Below are positions 35,701 to 47,700 of a stretch of 57,670 bases of DNA, one piece after another; within the stretch, counting starts at the first letter, position 1; every line of letters begins with the position of its first letter. The DNA lies in contig NMRA01000213.1 in NCBI GenBank assembly GCA_002633005.1, positions 1 to 57,670 of the forward strand, in the 5' to 3' direction. The notes below the pieces were generated by a model. The model was not told the DNA's origin, did not search any database, and saw nothing but the letters and a program-made list of their open reading frames with translations. This DNA comes from Phoronis australis (taxonomy: Eukaryota; Phoronida; Phoronidae). Position numbers and translations under genes: made by a program.

Positions 35701-38700
35701 AGAGTGGGCAAGAACGTGAGTTTGGGCTGTCATGTAATGTTGGTCTTGTTCAAGTCGTGAGTTTGGGCTGTCATGTAGCGGCGGTCTTGTTCAAAGTGCG
35801 AATTTGAGTTGTCGTGTAGCAGATGGCCTTTTTACTCAGATGTCTGCATTTAAACCAGTGTATGGATTACACTAAGTCATCCGATGCATTTTGCGGTACA
35901 GGAGGCGTGCATAGGCCACTCGGCTGGGGGGTATTACAATGATCACTGGATTGTGACTCATGGAGACCTTCAGCAAGGGGTTCTCCAAGGGTGAAGCCTT
36001 CCAACCTGCCTGCTTTTATCATGAAATTGGACAGACTTATATCAGTCGTTGTGAAGTGGCAGTTTCCTCCATACAGATTGTGTGTCCTTCAAGAAGGTTA
36101 CGATGCCTTTGGTAGGCTGAGTAAATCTCTACAAAACGTCGAGTCTGCTTTCATACCACACTTAGGACACTTTGAGCCTTGTGGCCAAGTTCTCTATGTG
36201 ATGGCTGCCATTTTTAAACAAAAATTTCTTGCGATCCAATTGTTAAAAGTCATAATCCATTCAACAATTTCTAGTGGCAGCAATAATAGAACATTATTAT
36301 ATAGAACTTAATGAATTTGTGCAGCCTTGGTGGAATGGTTTCGTTACTTTATGCCTGGCAAACATGTTGGTTATCTTTGGCCATCAGTCTGGGTCTCTGT
36401 GCAATTGATTTTGCTTTAGTTCAGACATTTGCCCGATTCATTTCTGGGAATAGTGTAAACTGGATTCTCTAGCTTTCTCCCTTTACTGCTGATGTTTGTT
36501 GCAAACTTGACAATTCAAGTCAAAGAACCAGATTCGTTTAAGAGTTGTTTCTCTACTGCCAATCAATTTGGGCCAAAGTTTGGTCGCCATACTCCAATGG
36601 AAAATTTTGTCTGGCTGGTTTATAAATGTCCTGACAGACTTTGACCTAGGGACCTAGAGAAAATAGCAAAATAAACTTTGTATTCCAACTTGAAAGCAGA
36701 GGGCCACTTGCAGAAATAAACCCCTGAAGTGTTGTGTGGGAGTTAATAAGACTAATTATGGGGGAATATAGTTGTATGAATTGTTAAGAAGACAGTTTTA
36801 TTCATTCAACGTTTTCATTGTTGTTGATTTACGTTAAGCACTGAAAGCACAGCCTGTAAACAATAATTTTGCAGACTGACGTACTCTCAGTTGGCAAAAG
36901 ATTGTACAGAATTGTAGAAAATACTCCATTGTTTAATTCTTCGGCTTGTCATCAAGGTGTGTTTTCCCAGAAATGGCCTGGTAAGGCTAGCTGTGGATCT
37001 TTGTCTTTGTGCAACGGCCTGCGTACACCTGTGAGGACGAGGCGCTTCTCTCGACTGGCTATCACTGCTCTTTCTGTACTGAAATCTTTAAATTTTCTTC
37101 TTTGTTCCTACCAGACTGTTTGTGCTCTACCAGCCATTAGTGTGAGGCGGGGAACTTGCAGTATTGTTGACTATACATTCGTACGTCCGTATGTCACACA
37201 ATTTTGCTGGCATGATATCTCAATAAAGAAGCTAGTCATTGTGCGGCTTCATATTTTGTATCAAGTTCAAGTGTGAGGCGAGTCAAAGAACAAGTCAATA
37301 TCGGTGACTTTGACATCAAAACAAGTTTTGACTTGGGGAAAAGTTGGCTCAATTTCTCAGAAAAGAAGCTTTAGATTTTGTTTATATTTGGTATCATAAT
37401 GGCAAGCGTCAATTTTGGCTTCCTTCACCTCATTTTTATGCGCCCACATATTTGTGGACGCATTATGCCGTCATCTCCGTCTGTCCGTCCGTCTGTCCGG
37501 CGTCCGGCATCCGCTGCTCTATCTCAAAAACGCTTTGACGTATCTTCATGAAATTTCGCACATGTGTTCCTACCGTGAATGGTATGGTATGAGCGAACAT
37601 TCGGACGGATCCGACCACCGGTGTACCCCCTAGTGGCAATTTTAGTTTTTTACGTTTAACTCTGTATCTTCAAAGGTCCTGATCGGATTTTCATAAAATT
37701 TAGTATGTTGGCACCTATTAGTGAGGTGACGCTGTCCTCCCGTTTTTGGATGGATTCATTGTAGTTTGCTTCACCTAGTGGCCAACTGTTTTCGAGTCTA
37801 TTTTTGCGTCCACCGCTCTATCAACCAAACCACTCAAAGGATGATTGTGAAAATTGGCACGTATGTTCTGACTATGAAGTGGACGGCTGACGATGATTTT
37901 CCAACGATTTTGACTTCTGTGGCGCCTCCTAGTGGCAGTTTTTTTTTTCCACCTATTGCCGTATCTTCTAAATGGTTCGAAGGATCTTTACTAAATTTAA
38001 TGAGTGTATGTATATAATGTTGACAACAAACGACGACTTTCGGATGGATCTGACTACTGGTGTGCCTTCTAGTGGCATTTTCATCCTTTTACGTTTTTAC
38101 CTCTGTATGTTTAAAGGTCCTCTGCGTATTTTCATAAAATTTGGCATACAGGCATCTGTTAATGAGGCGATTCTATCTCTCTGTTTTCAGATGGATTCGA
38201 CCTAGTTTGCGCCACCTAGTGGCCACTTTTACTGTTTTCGAGTATGTTTTTTGGCGTCCACTTGTCTATCAACCAAACCGCTTTCAGCATAATTGTGAAA
38301 ATTGGCATGTATGTTTCTACCATGAAGAGGATGGCTGACAATCATTTTCAACGGGTTTGACTTCAGTGGCGCCTCCTAGTGGTTGTTTTTTTGCGCTCAT
38401 CGCTGTATCTCATGCAGGATCTTTACTTAATTTAGCAAGTGTATTTATATGATGTTGACAACGGACGACGACAACTTTAAGATAGATCTAACTTTTGGTG
38501 TGCCCCCTTGTGGCAGTTTTATTTCTTATGTTTACCAGTCTGTATCTTCAAATGTCCTCAGATTTTCATAAAATTTTGAATATAGGCATCTATTGGTTTG
38601 ATGATGCTATTATCCTGTGTTTGGATGGAATCGAGGTATTTTGCGCCATTTGGCCATTTTTGCTGTTTTCAAATCTTGTTTTTAGCGTCCACCCCTCGAT

Positions 38701-41700
38701 CAACCAAATCATTCTAGGTAATATGGTTTTGAAAACAGGCATGTATGTTTTCAGTGTGAAGAGGACGTTTGATGATGGCGACTTACTACTGTGGCGCCTC
38801 CAAGTGGTAGTTTTGTTTTGTTTTGTTTTGCGCCCGTAATTGTATCTCCAAAACCCACTGCAGGATTTTTATTAATTTTGTTAATGAATTTATGTGAAGA
38901 TAACAGACGATGACTGTCAGGCGGATCAAATGGTCGCTGTGCCCACAAGTGGCAATTTCATTTTGTTCTGTTTTCCTTCATTTCTCTGAAGTTCCTTGGC
39001 AGATTTTATAAAATATGGCGTTTTTGGATGGAGTGTATGTTTTTGTGCCATCAAGTGGCCATTTTTATGATACAAATAAATAACCCTAAAAGCACACCAT
39101 TTGCAATGCATTCTGGGCGCATTTCAACGCTCCGCGTTGCTCTTGTTTCAGGTTTGAGAGTTTAACTACTTGGAAATGTCTGTTTTTTTAATGAAGTCAA
39201 GTCATAGTAAGAAATGTTGAAGTTAGGTTACTTATCAAATGAACTGCTTGAATTAAGTTTATTAATTTTTAAAGCAAAATTTTTTCTGTGTTTGAAAATT
39301 TTGAGTAGTGCAATTGAATGACTGAGTGTGTAATCGTTTCTAGACATTTTCAACTTATCTGGCTTGTCTCTGCTTAATAGTTCATTCTCTTGCCACTTAA
39401 TATAAGCGCAAGAATTAGCGCATAGACTGGCGGGAGAAAAAACACGTCCTTTCTCGATGAAGAATGTCCGTGTAATCACTCATCCGTATTACCCTGTATC
39501 TCATGGTAGCAGTGTGGGATTCTGGGATTAAAATTATAGTGCATATGTCCTGACATGGGACAATCTGGTCAAACTGTAACATATGCTTGTTTCCAGCGCC
39601 TTTGCCCCTGAAAGTGAACCTTTTGCATGTATTCTATCGGACAATAAAACCACAGAATATGAGTTACTTGAAAATTTGTATCAATTTTATCATGGTTACA
39701 GGTAAACGTTCTCTCCTGTTTCTTGTGGTTGAGTTCTGCTCATGTTGTTCTTTTGTTTCTTTTCTTTCAACTGCTTTATGTTTGTTAGATGTTTATCAAA
39801 CAGTGAATTATCTACTAGTTTCTTATCCAATTTTTTATTTATCTCAGTTATATAAAAATAATTGTAGTAACTTCTCGTTCAAATTTCTCCCTTGAATTTT
39901 CTGCTTAGATATCTCATCCAATGTTTTATCCTCATCTACTTTCTTCCTGCATTATTACACAGTCAATGCCTCTCATCAGTTTTGTGCCATTTCTGCATTA
40001 AGTTTCTAATCCAGTTTTCCTCCATGTCTACTGAAATTTACAAGGAAGTTGATGAATTTCGTCGAAATTGTAGCTGAAGCCTAATAGAAACCAAACGAAA
40101 GATGAGCCATGAAATTTCGCTTCAAATTTTGTAATTTTTGGACTAATAAATATTCTCGGAAACTAACTGTAAGCATAAATTTCTTATCAAACTGTCTGCT
40201 TTCCTTACCACTTCCATGTTTACTGTTTTCCATTTAACTTTCTGTCTGTTTCATTATTTCTCACGTCATTTCAGAAACATCAGTCAGACAGCGCCGTCGG
40301 GCTCTGGTCAAAGGCAAGTCATGTCTGAACACCCCCCCCCCTTCCACCCCGAGTGTCAGCGCTAGTGGCGCATTAGGAATTGCCTCTTCTGCAACTAATG
40401 AAAACTCACCCCAGTCCTTCCTAAATTACCGCTTTCCTCGATCTGCTTTGAGCTAGTTAACCTGCATGGATTGCATTTTTCCAATATTAAAAAAGCCTGT
40501 GATTGCAAACTGACAAGATCTGATTCCCGCTGGTTCTGGATTGTCTTTCAATGGGATTGTGTTTTGCAGGAATGGTTCTAATCTTTACATTTTGTGTTTG
40601 TTCCATATCAAACCGCTCCAGTTGATGAGTTTAATGTTTTGGCAAATTTGGACTTAATAACTTCAAGCTGGCTTTTCAACATCTCCAGGAGTTTACTCCA
40701 GCCTTAATTTTGCACACAAGTTATACTTAGTCTGTCTCTATATTTTGTCATAACGCCTTACAATTCTTTAAAATGACACGCAATCCGTCGAAGAGACTAA
40801 CCACAGATAAACATGGCTAAAACTTGCTACCTACTCGGATGAGAGGTGAATTTTGATTTTGCAAAGAACTGACAGTGAGCTATTCCTCAAGACCATGGTC
40901 AATGAATAAAATGAGTCAGCTTATTGACACTGGTGTCGAGCAATTTGGAACTTCTTCTGTCAATCATTCCAAGCCCAGAAATCACGTTTTGACTAAGGAA
41001 CAGGTTCTTGCAAGGGAAATCAGCTGCTTTTATGTTGTGAGAGTGGGAAAGCTTAATTTGATTATTAATGACCTGATTTTACTTTCTGGTGTGCAATAGG
41101 CAAATTAAAACGAGGTGCTGTAATCCACTTCTCAATGATCCTTACGGGTTGGGATTTCTGGTGAAGTTCAAATATATTAAGTTTTAAATTTATTTATAAC
41201 CATCATATTAACTTGGAGAGGGTGAACAATGGTGACTGTCAGATGCATTTTGAACACAGTAGTTAGACATGGCTTGTGCTGATAGCAGCCCAGTTAACCT
41301 ACATCTTAGTACCCGGAATAATTTGAAACTTTTTGAACAGGACACCGTAATGGACGGACACCGATTGACATTGGATTTTTTATAATATGAAATATACCCC
41401 AAAACTGCTGATTTTGTGATAAGTAGTTTGTTGGTTTTGTTCACGGAATGTGCTTTAATAGCTGCTGTTATTTAATGACCACTGACTGTTTGCTGAGGTA
41501 CTACAACACTCTGCGTGCGTGTTTATAATTCTGACCTTATCACTTGCAGCCCTCAAAGTCCGTTAAAAGACACAAGAGGGGGCGTAGCTGTCACTCCAAT
41601 GGTAAGTTACATGGTGGCGTGTTCCTAGAAAGTTTATTCTACAGAATACCAGCTTCATAGTTGAGCAGTTAAAGCATTGTTGTGTGAAGTATCATGGGTG

Positions 41701-44700
41701 TGAGTGAGATAAGTTGGATTATCTTTCACATAGCTGCTGTCTGAAGAAGAAACCTACCCTGATTGCAGTGGTGTCTGTAAATGCAGTTTTGTGCTGAGTT
41801 CTGTAGACCTAAGGCATTAGCCACACAACTGAGGCAAGAAATGTTCACTATTATCTGACAGGAACAGTGAATCGTATCCCACAATGCAACATTCCTACCT
41901 CACCAATCGATGAGTTCAGTGTCCACTGCGGTTTTGCTAAGTCATGCTTGAGCGCCCCTCCCCGCCACCCCCCCCCGAAACACTCACCTTTTGCCCAATC
42001 ATGTAATTTTGCAGGATTTTACACAATCACACTCAACTTGGTCTATGGAATGCACTTGCTTAGTATAGGTTACTTAATAATATACTGTGGGTCCTGAGGG
42101 TTGTGGGACCTTAGGGTTGTGGGATCTAAGGATTGAAGGGCCTAAAGGTTGGGGGACCTAAGGGTTGTGGAGTCCTGGATGTCGCAGTGCGATCTGTTGC
42201 TATGCTCTTTTTGAGTGAACAGTACAGCATGTACCTATTGCTTTAGGTTCCTAGCAAAATAGAAACATGTCTAACTACGTGGTAGTGTCTGCCTTCACTG
42301 TTTACCCCATGACATGGTTAATTAGACTCAAAGGATCCTTACAAATTTTTCACTAAGTGATTGTTCTTCACATTGCCAAGTGAAGTTCCCCTATAGTCTC
42401 TACTTCAACTGCATGTTGAGATACACGCCAAACACCATGAATTCTTGATATTAATACCGAACAGATGAGCAAAGAAATCGTCACATCATCGTGTAAGCTC
42501 AGTGTTGACACTAGCTGCCGGTCTAGTGTATTTGAGTTCATTCCTGTCACATACCGAGAACTCCACCCTCACCATTTCTTCCTGTAAGTACCGTCGGATT
42601 AACTGTTCGGTTTCGTTACCACTAATCCATCTCTTCCCTTAATTTTCAATTCACAGAATCTGTGTTTACAAAATACCCATAAGTTGTAGAGTATGTAAGT
42701 GACCTTGCACTTCATCTTAATCAAAATAAAGATTGTTACTTATCGGCGGCCTGGTTATGTTTGAGAACCTGCCCTGCGCCCTTCATCGGGGTATTGGCAT
42801 GGATTTCCGTGGCACGTGACCCCCTGTGAGCAGTGCTTGGCTGTCATCGAACGCCACCTCATGGCTGTCACTGAGGCGCTGTTAAATGGCAGGTGTCTGA
42901 TGACCGCCTAGCACCAACCACAGATGGCCACGGGACATGGAAATCCCCGCGATGTTCTCAAATATAACCAGGCCGCCAATAGATAACTATCTTTATTTCA
43001 ATACTACCTAACACCGCCACCTATGGCCATTCTACTACCTTATGATATGTTTTTGTTAGTGTATATTATACTCTGCAACAACTTAGCTATTGATTCATAT
43101 TGCTGAAGGCCAATATACCTTTTGAAAGTTCATAATCGGCTCAAGTCACTAAAGAGTTGTATTATAAGGAAGTTCTTCATCTATTTAGATCACAGTATGG
43201 AGGACGTTTTTCTAAGAGAGTTTGATTTGTCAAATTCCTCCAAGAAAATAAAATAATTATTATTTGGCCGTGTAGTTTGTTGTAAAAGAAAGTATGATTT
43301 GAACCAAAGGCATCGGATTTGGAAAATAGAAATTAAAACTGTCTTTGTGATTATTTGACCGTTTAAAATAAGTGAAGAATTATCATTAAAAATGTGGTGT
43401 GCTTGACAAATGAATTAACAGAGTCGACATTAGTGTAAGTTAATTGAAGACAGTTCTGTCAAGGTGAGCAACTAAATGCATTGCAAATGATACAGGCAGA
43501 AAAGGTCTTCTTTAATTGGATTAGAAGGAGACTTATTCCAAGCTGCGTGTGTGCACAAATCAATAGAAAACATTTTGGCATGCAACTCCTCAGCTGTCTG
43601 AGAAAAGTAAAAGTATTTTTGATTGACCCAATTTTTAATTCTCACGTGCGAAATACAGTTTAAGACGGATATATTTTGGCATGAATTTATTGATTATCTG
43701 ATAGCCCAATAGGTGGCAATTTAATGACATGATGGTTGTGGATGAGCTATAAAAGGTTATGGGATATCTCACTGCTTTAAATCCCCATGGAAATAAGGTG
43801 TATTTGTTTCGTACATGTAGATACTATATCTCTATTCGATAAATAGCTATTACATGATCCTGTTAGCTCAATTAAGAAATTTGCAGTTTGGTGATTTTAC
43901 AACCAATTTTTAGCAGACCGCGATATGTTAGTCCTGACGGCTATAAAGGACACTTCTGCTGTTCATTATATTGACTGTCTATTCAGTATATTTATGCTGT
44001 CCAAGAGGATTATACAATAATAAAATTTATCATTGAATATTGGTTACTAAATTTGCTTTGCTAAAAACGTTTCTGTGTGGAATGTGAAAAACACTGAAAC
44101 TACATAACATTTCATCAAGATTGACTGAAAATATTCCAGCCGCCAAAGTCATACAGATCAAGAAGGAAAGTTTACTAGGTATCGTTTTTTGAAAGGAACT
44201 GGACAACATCAAAGTTTGTTGAATAAAAGAGTGTCTTAAAACTGATATATATTTGATATGTTACTATATTTCATAATCGAGTCATGAGCTGGGTTTTACC
44301 GCCAACTTCCTTAAAATCCCATCAAAATTTCTACTCTGCACTTCGCTATTTCATTTACCTGAAATTTGCTGATTGTGATAAAAGAGCTACTGGCTTTAAA
44401 CAAAGGTGTCAAGAATTTCTCTGTCAAAGTCATGTTATTTGTCAATTCCATCTTGCTGTAAGATACATGTGGTGTTGAAGTTTGTCTGATTTTGACACAG
44501 TTCCAGTTCAATTTTGAAGTTGTTGAATGTTGAGATTGTGTTGCATTTTTATAAAAATAACTGTTACCATAGATACCGACTGCACTCATGTTTGTCAGTT
44601 ATTTGTAATTTCTTTGTACTGCCGTTTCTATTGTTCTCATATGGTAACCATTTTCAAGGTTAATTGAAGGAAAACCAACTTTCTGCAAAATTTGCAAGCC

Positions 44701-47700
44701 AGTCATTCTGACTCTAAAGTTGGCTTTTAGTCTGCGTAGCTTCTCAATTATAAAATTGGCAATGTCTGACATCCCTGCCTCACACCAGAAAAAAGTATTC
44801 TTTATGGGGTAATACTGTCTGGCTTTATTGCTTTGATGTTGAAGTGTCTTGTTAAGACCGCGACTTTAGTTGTTCCCTTATATTAACCATAACTGTTTTG
44901 TTGGATTTTTGTTTAGGTTGTATTTTGTGATGACCATGTGTTTCAACTTTTTGCTAACTGGCCTGTTGCTGTGAATGAAGCAAAACCGTTAAATGTATTA
45001 ATAATATTTTACTGAATTTTCAGTAAGTTAGGTAAGGAACCCATGTCTTTTGTGCTTTTAGAATGCAAATAATTTGGTCTTTGATGAACAATTTTACAAA
45101 TGAAGTGTGAGACCTTCACTAAGTTACATATACCGGTAGATACATGTATTCTCTAAACAGATTACTGTGACGGACAGAGTGCTGTGACGGACAGAATGCT
45201 GTGACGGACAGTGTGCCGCACAATGCGGCAGTAAAATAGGAATAACCCTGTGATTTTTTTGTTTAAAAGAATATGTAATTCGTATTGATGTATATTAAAA
45301 ATTTGACCACTTATTAATCGTTCATTTATAGGCTTTTGTCTTTACTTATTTAGCACACACTACAATTGAAATTCTATTTTCAGATAGATTTCTCCTCAAA
45401 AACAATTAAGATTAGGAATATTTTAGTCAATGTTTGTACTGTGTGAAAAATTTGTTTGGTAATTTCTGATTATTTGCAGTAAAGTAATATTAGGAAAATG
45501 TGGCAACAATTTGTTTTTTTTTTGTTAGTGTTGAATTTTTGTTCTTAGACAAATGGATAGATGTGGAACTTGAATCATACTCCTTTATTCTGAGCCCTCG
45601 TCAACCTGAAATGCTTACCTCAAGTGGCAATATGTCCACTTCTTTCAAAAACATTGTTTATACTCATTTGTTTTTTGTGTGAAATGACCTGGCAATACAT
45701 TATTGCTTGAGCCAAGCCTCTTTAAATTTGTTTCTCTCATGGCAGGTTAGCTTCAACTGCCAATTTAAAGCAGTTAATGGCTGTCAAAAATTGAAGGCAA
45801 TCCTGTGAAGAAACTTGGTGTTGTAGGACCCAAGAAAAATATTCAGTTTTGGCCAGCTTTGGAGCATCTGATCTCAGAAATGGCTGATTTGATCCTCATG
45901 AATCGTTCAGATACTATGCTTTGTACAGTGTTCTCCAAAATGCTGTTTGGAACTGGTTTTAAAAATGTTTATTTTTGCACAAAGGGCTATCAGAAAACTG
46001 GACTTAAGGGATTTTTATAAAAAAAGTTAAATTTTTTGATAAAAACCGAAACAAAACGATGATTTAGAAATCTGACAGTGTTTGTGAGATTTTATCGTGA
46101 ACATTTCTCTCAAGACTATTGACCCTGTTGTTTTGCTATACCTTCTAATTTGCTAATTTTTCCTACAAAGGCGAGGTCACATGACCTAAATATAATAATT
46201 ATAATATTTTCTGTGTAGAATTTTATTTGAAAAATTCTATAGTTAGTAGATATTTGGCCAAATGTACAGACTTGTCGATAACGTCGATTACTCAAAATCT
46301 CTACAAAGTCGTGTAGTTATATAGCTTTGAACGTTACTCAGATTCAGAAGATTTTAGTATCTGCAGTGTCGCCTCATGCTACGTGCTACAGTACAATCTA
46401 ACGGTATTTACTAACAGGCAAAATTACCCAGAATTCCCCCATCATGATGGCTGGGCTGAAGCTGAATTCGTCGTAAGCGTATTACGTAGTTTTCTCTGAC
46501 AGAGAATGAAAGGCGGTCTGAAAGGTGGTTAAAGACGGGCTAAAATGAGCCAGCTGCCTTAGATATGTTAAATACATGTACTTTTGTGCAACGTATATTT
46601 GTTTCGTTTTATTCCTCACACCGCAAACTAATTATTACACATTTAATGCCCCCATATTATGTGCCCCCATCGGAAACCCCTTTTGTCCTCTCGACGTGTC
46701 ACAGTGGCCTGGTCTGTTGACATCATCGTGAGCAACACATTACCGCACTGACCACAACCTGAGCAGCTGATTGGCTGCCGGGACAGTATGTACCGTAATC
46801 GTTCGGGTTAACGCCCTGGGCGGTTAAATTGACGAACCCAAAAAATCGGGGGAGGGCGGTTAACCGAGCAGTGGGCGGTTAAATTGAAAATCCACCTAAA
46901 GTAGGGGATGGGCGGTTAACTGAGCATGGGCATTAACCCGAACGATTACGGTAATCAGAATTTTTGGCAGTAATGTTTGCTATTAGCAGAATGCTGTCAT
47001 GGTGGAAAACTACATTTTGTCTGGTTAGTGTTTTGTTAGAACTGTAGTTTCTGTGTTTGTAAGTTTCCATGACACTTACGGTCGTGCAAGCTGCCAGTGT
47101 TCCTGTTCTTAATTTAAGGCCTGGTCAGTCTATAGCACCTTCTAACACTTACGATGAACATCTCCGCAGGTATCCTTCCCTCAACTGTTCAGGGTGCACA
47201 TGGGACTACGTAAGCAAGGTGACTGACAAGTCTCAGTTTTCAGCTATTTTGTTCATTCTGTCTTGCCATAGCAACGTTTTAAAGCACTCAGTTCACTTTA
47301 TTTGCATAAATAACCCGGGCTCTCAGGTTTTGTCTTTGTATGCAAGTAACTTTTGTTTCGCATCTAATGTTTAAATCCTTTCAATAAGGTTAAAGTGTTA
47401 CGGAAGTGCCAAAGGTTTCATCAGCTGATGTAGCAAAATTTGGAAGAGTGGAAAATAATATCACTGTCAGCATTAAACTAAGTCTGTAGCATGATTCACT
47501 CATTCACCACACCATGAACATTTCATGCATGCTTTTCTTTAAATAGTTTCAATGGGTCGTGCCACTGCATAGATTTTAACTTGGATTTTGGAATTTCACT
47601 TTAAGTTCATTTTCTGTCAATTGCACCTTATTTAATTGTTGAAATTGCATGGCTGTGAATTTCAATGGATTAAACGTTTTTTATGATAAATTGTATTATT

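Noticed and set aside
35991-36311. 106-residue open frame on the + strand
   Set aside because: It overlaps a degenerate dispersed repeat whose other copy (32900-33100) has no such frame on the + strand.
36869-37276. 135-residue open frame on the + strand
   Set aside because: Its frame does not fit the neighbouring CCDC87 exons and no domain is visible. Only a 39-nt stretch in another frame is kept as a tentative exon.
37344-38839. Chain of open frames with similar Cys- and Phe-rich peptides
   Set aside because: They are the higher-order repeat array read in successive frames. Stops and frame changes occur in every unit.
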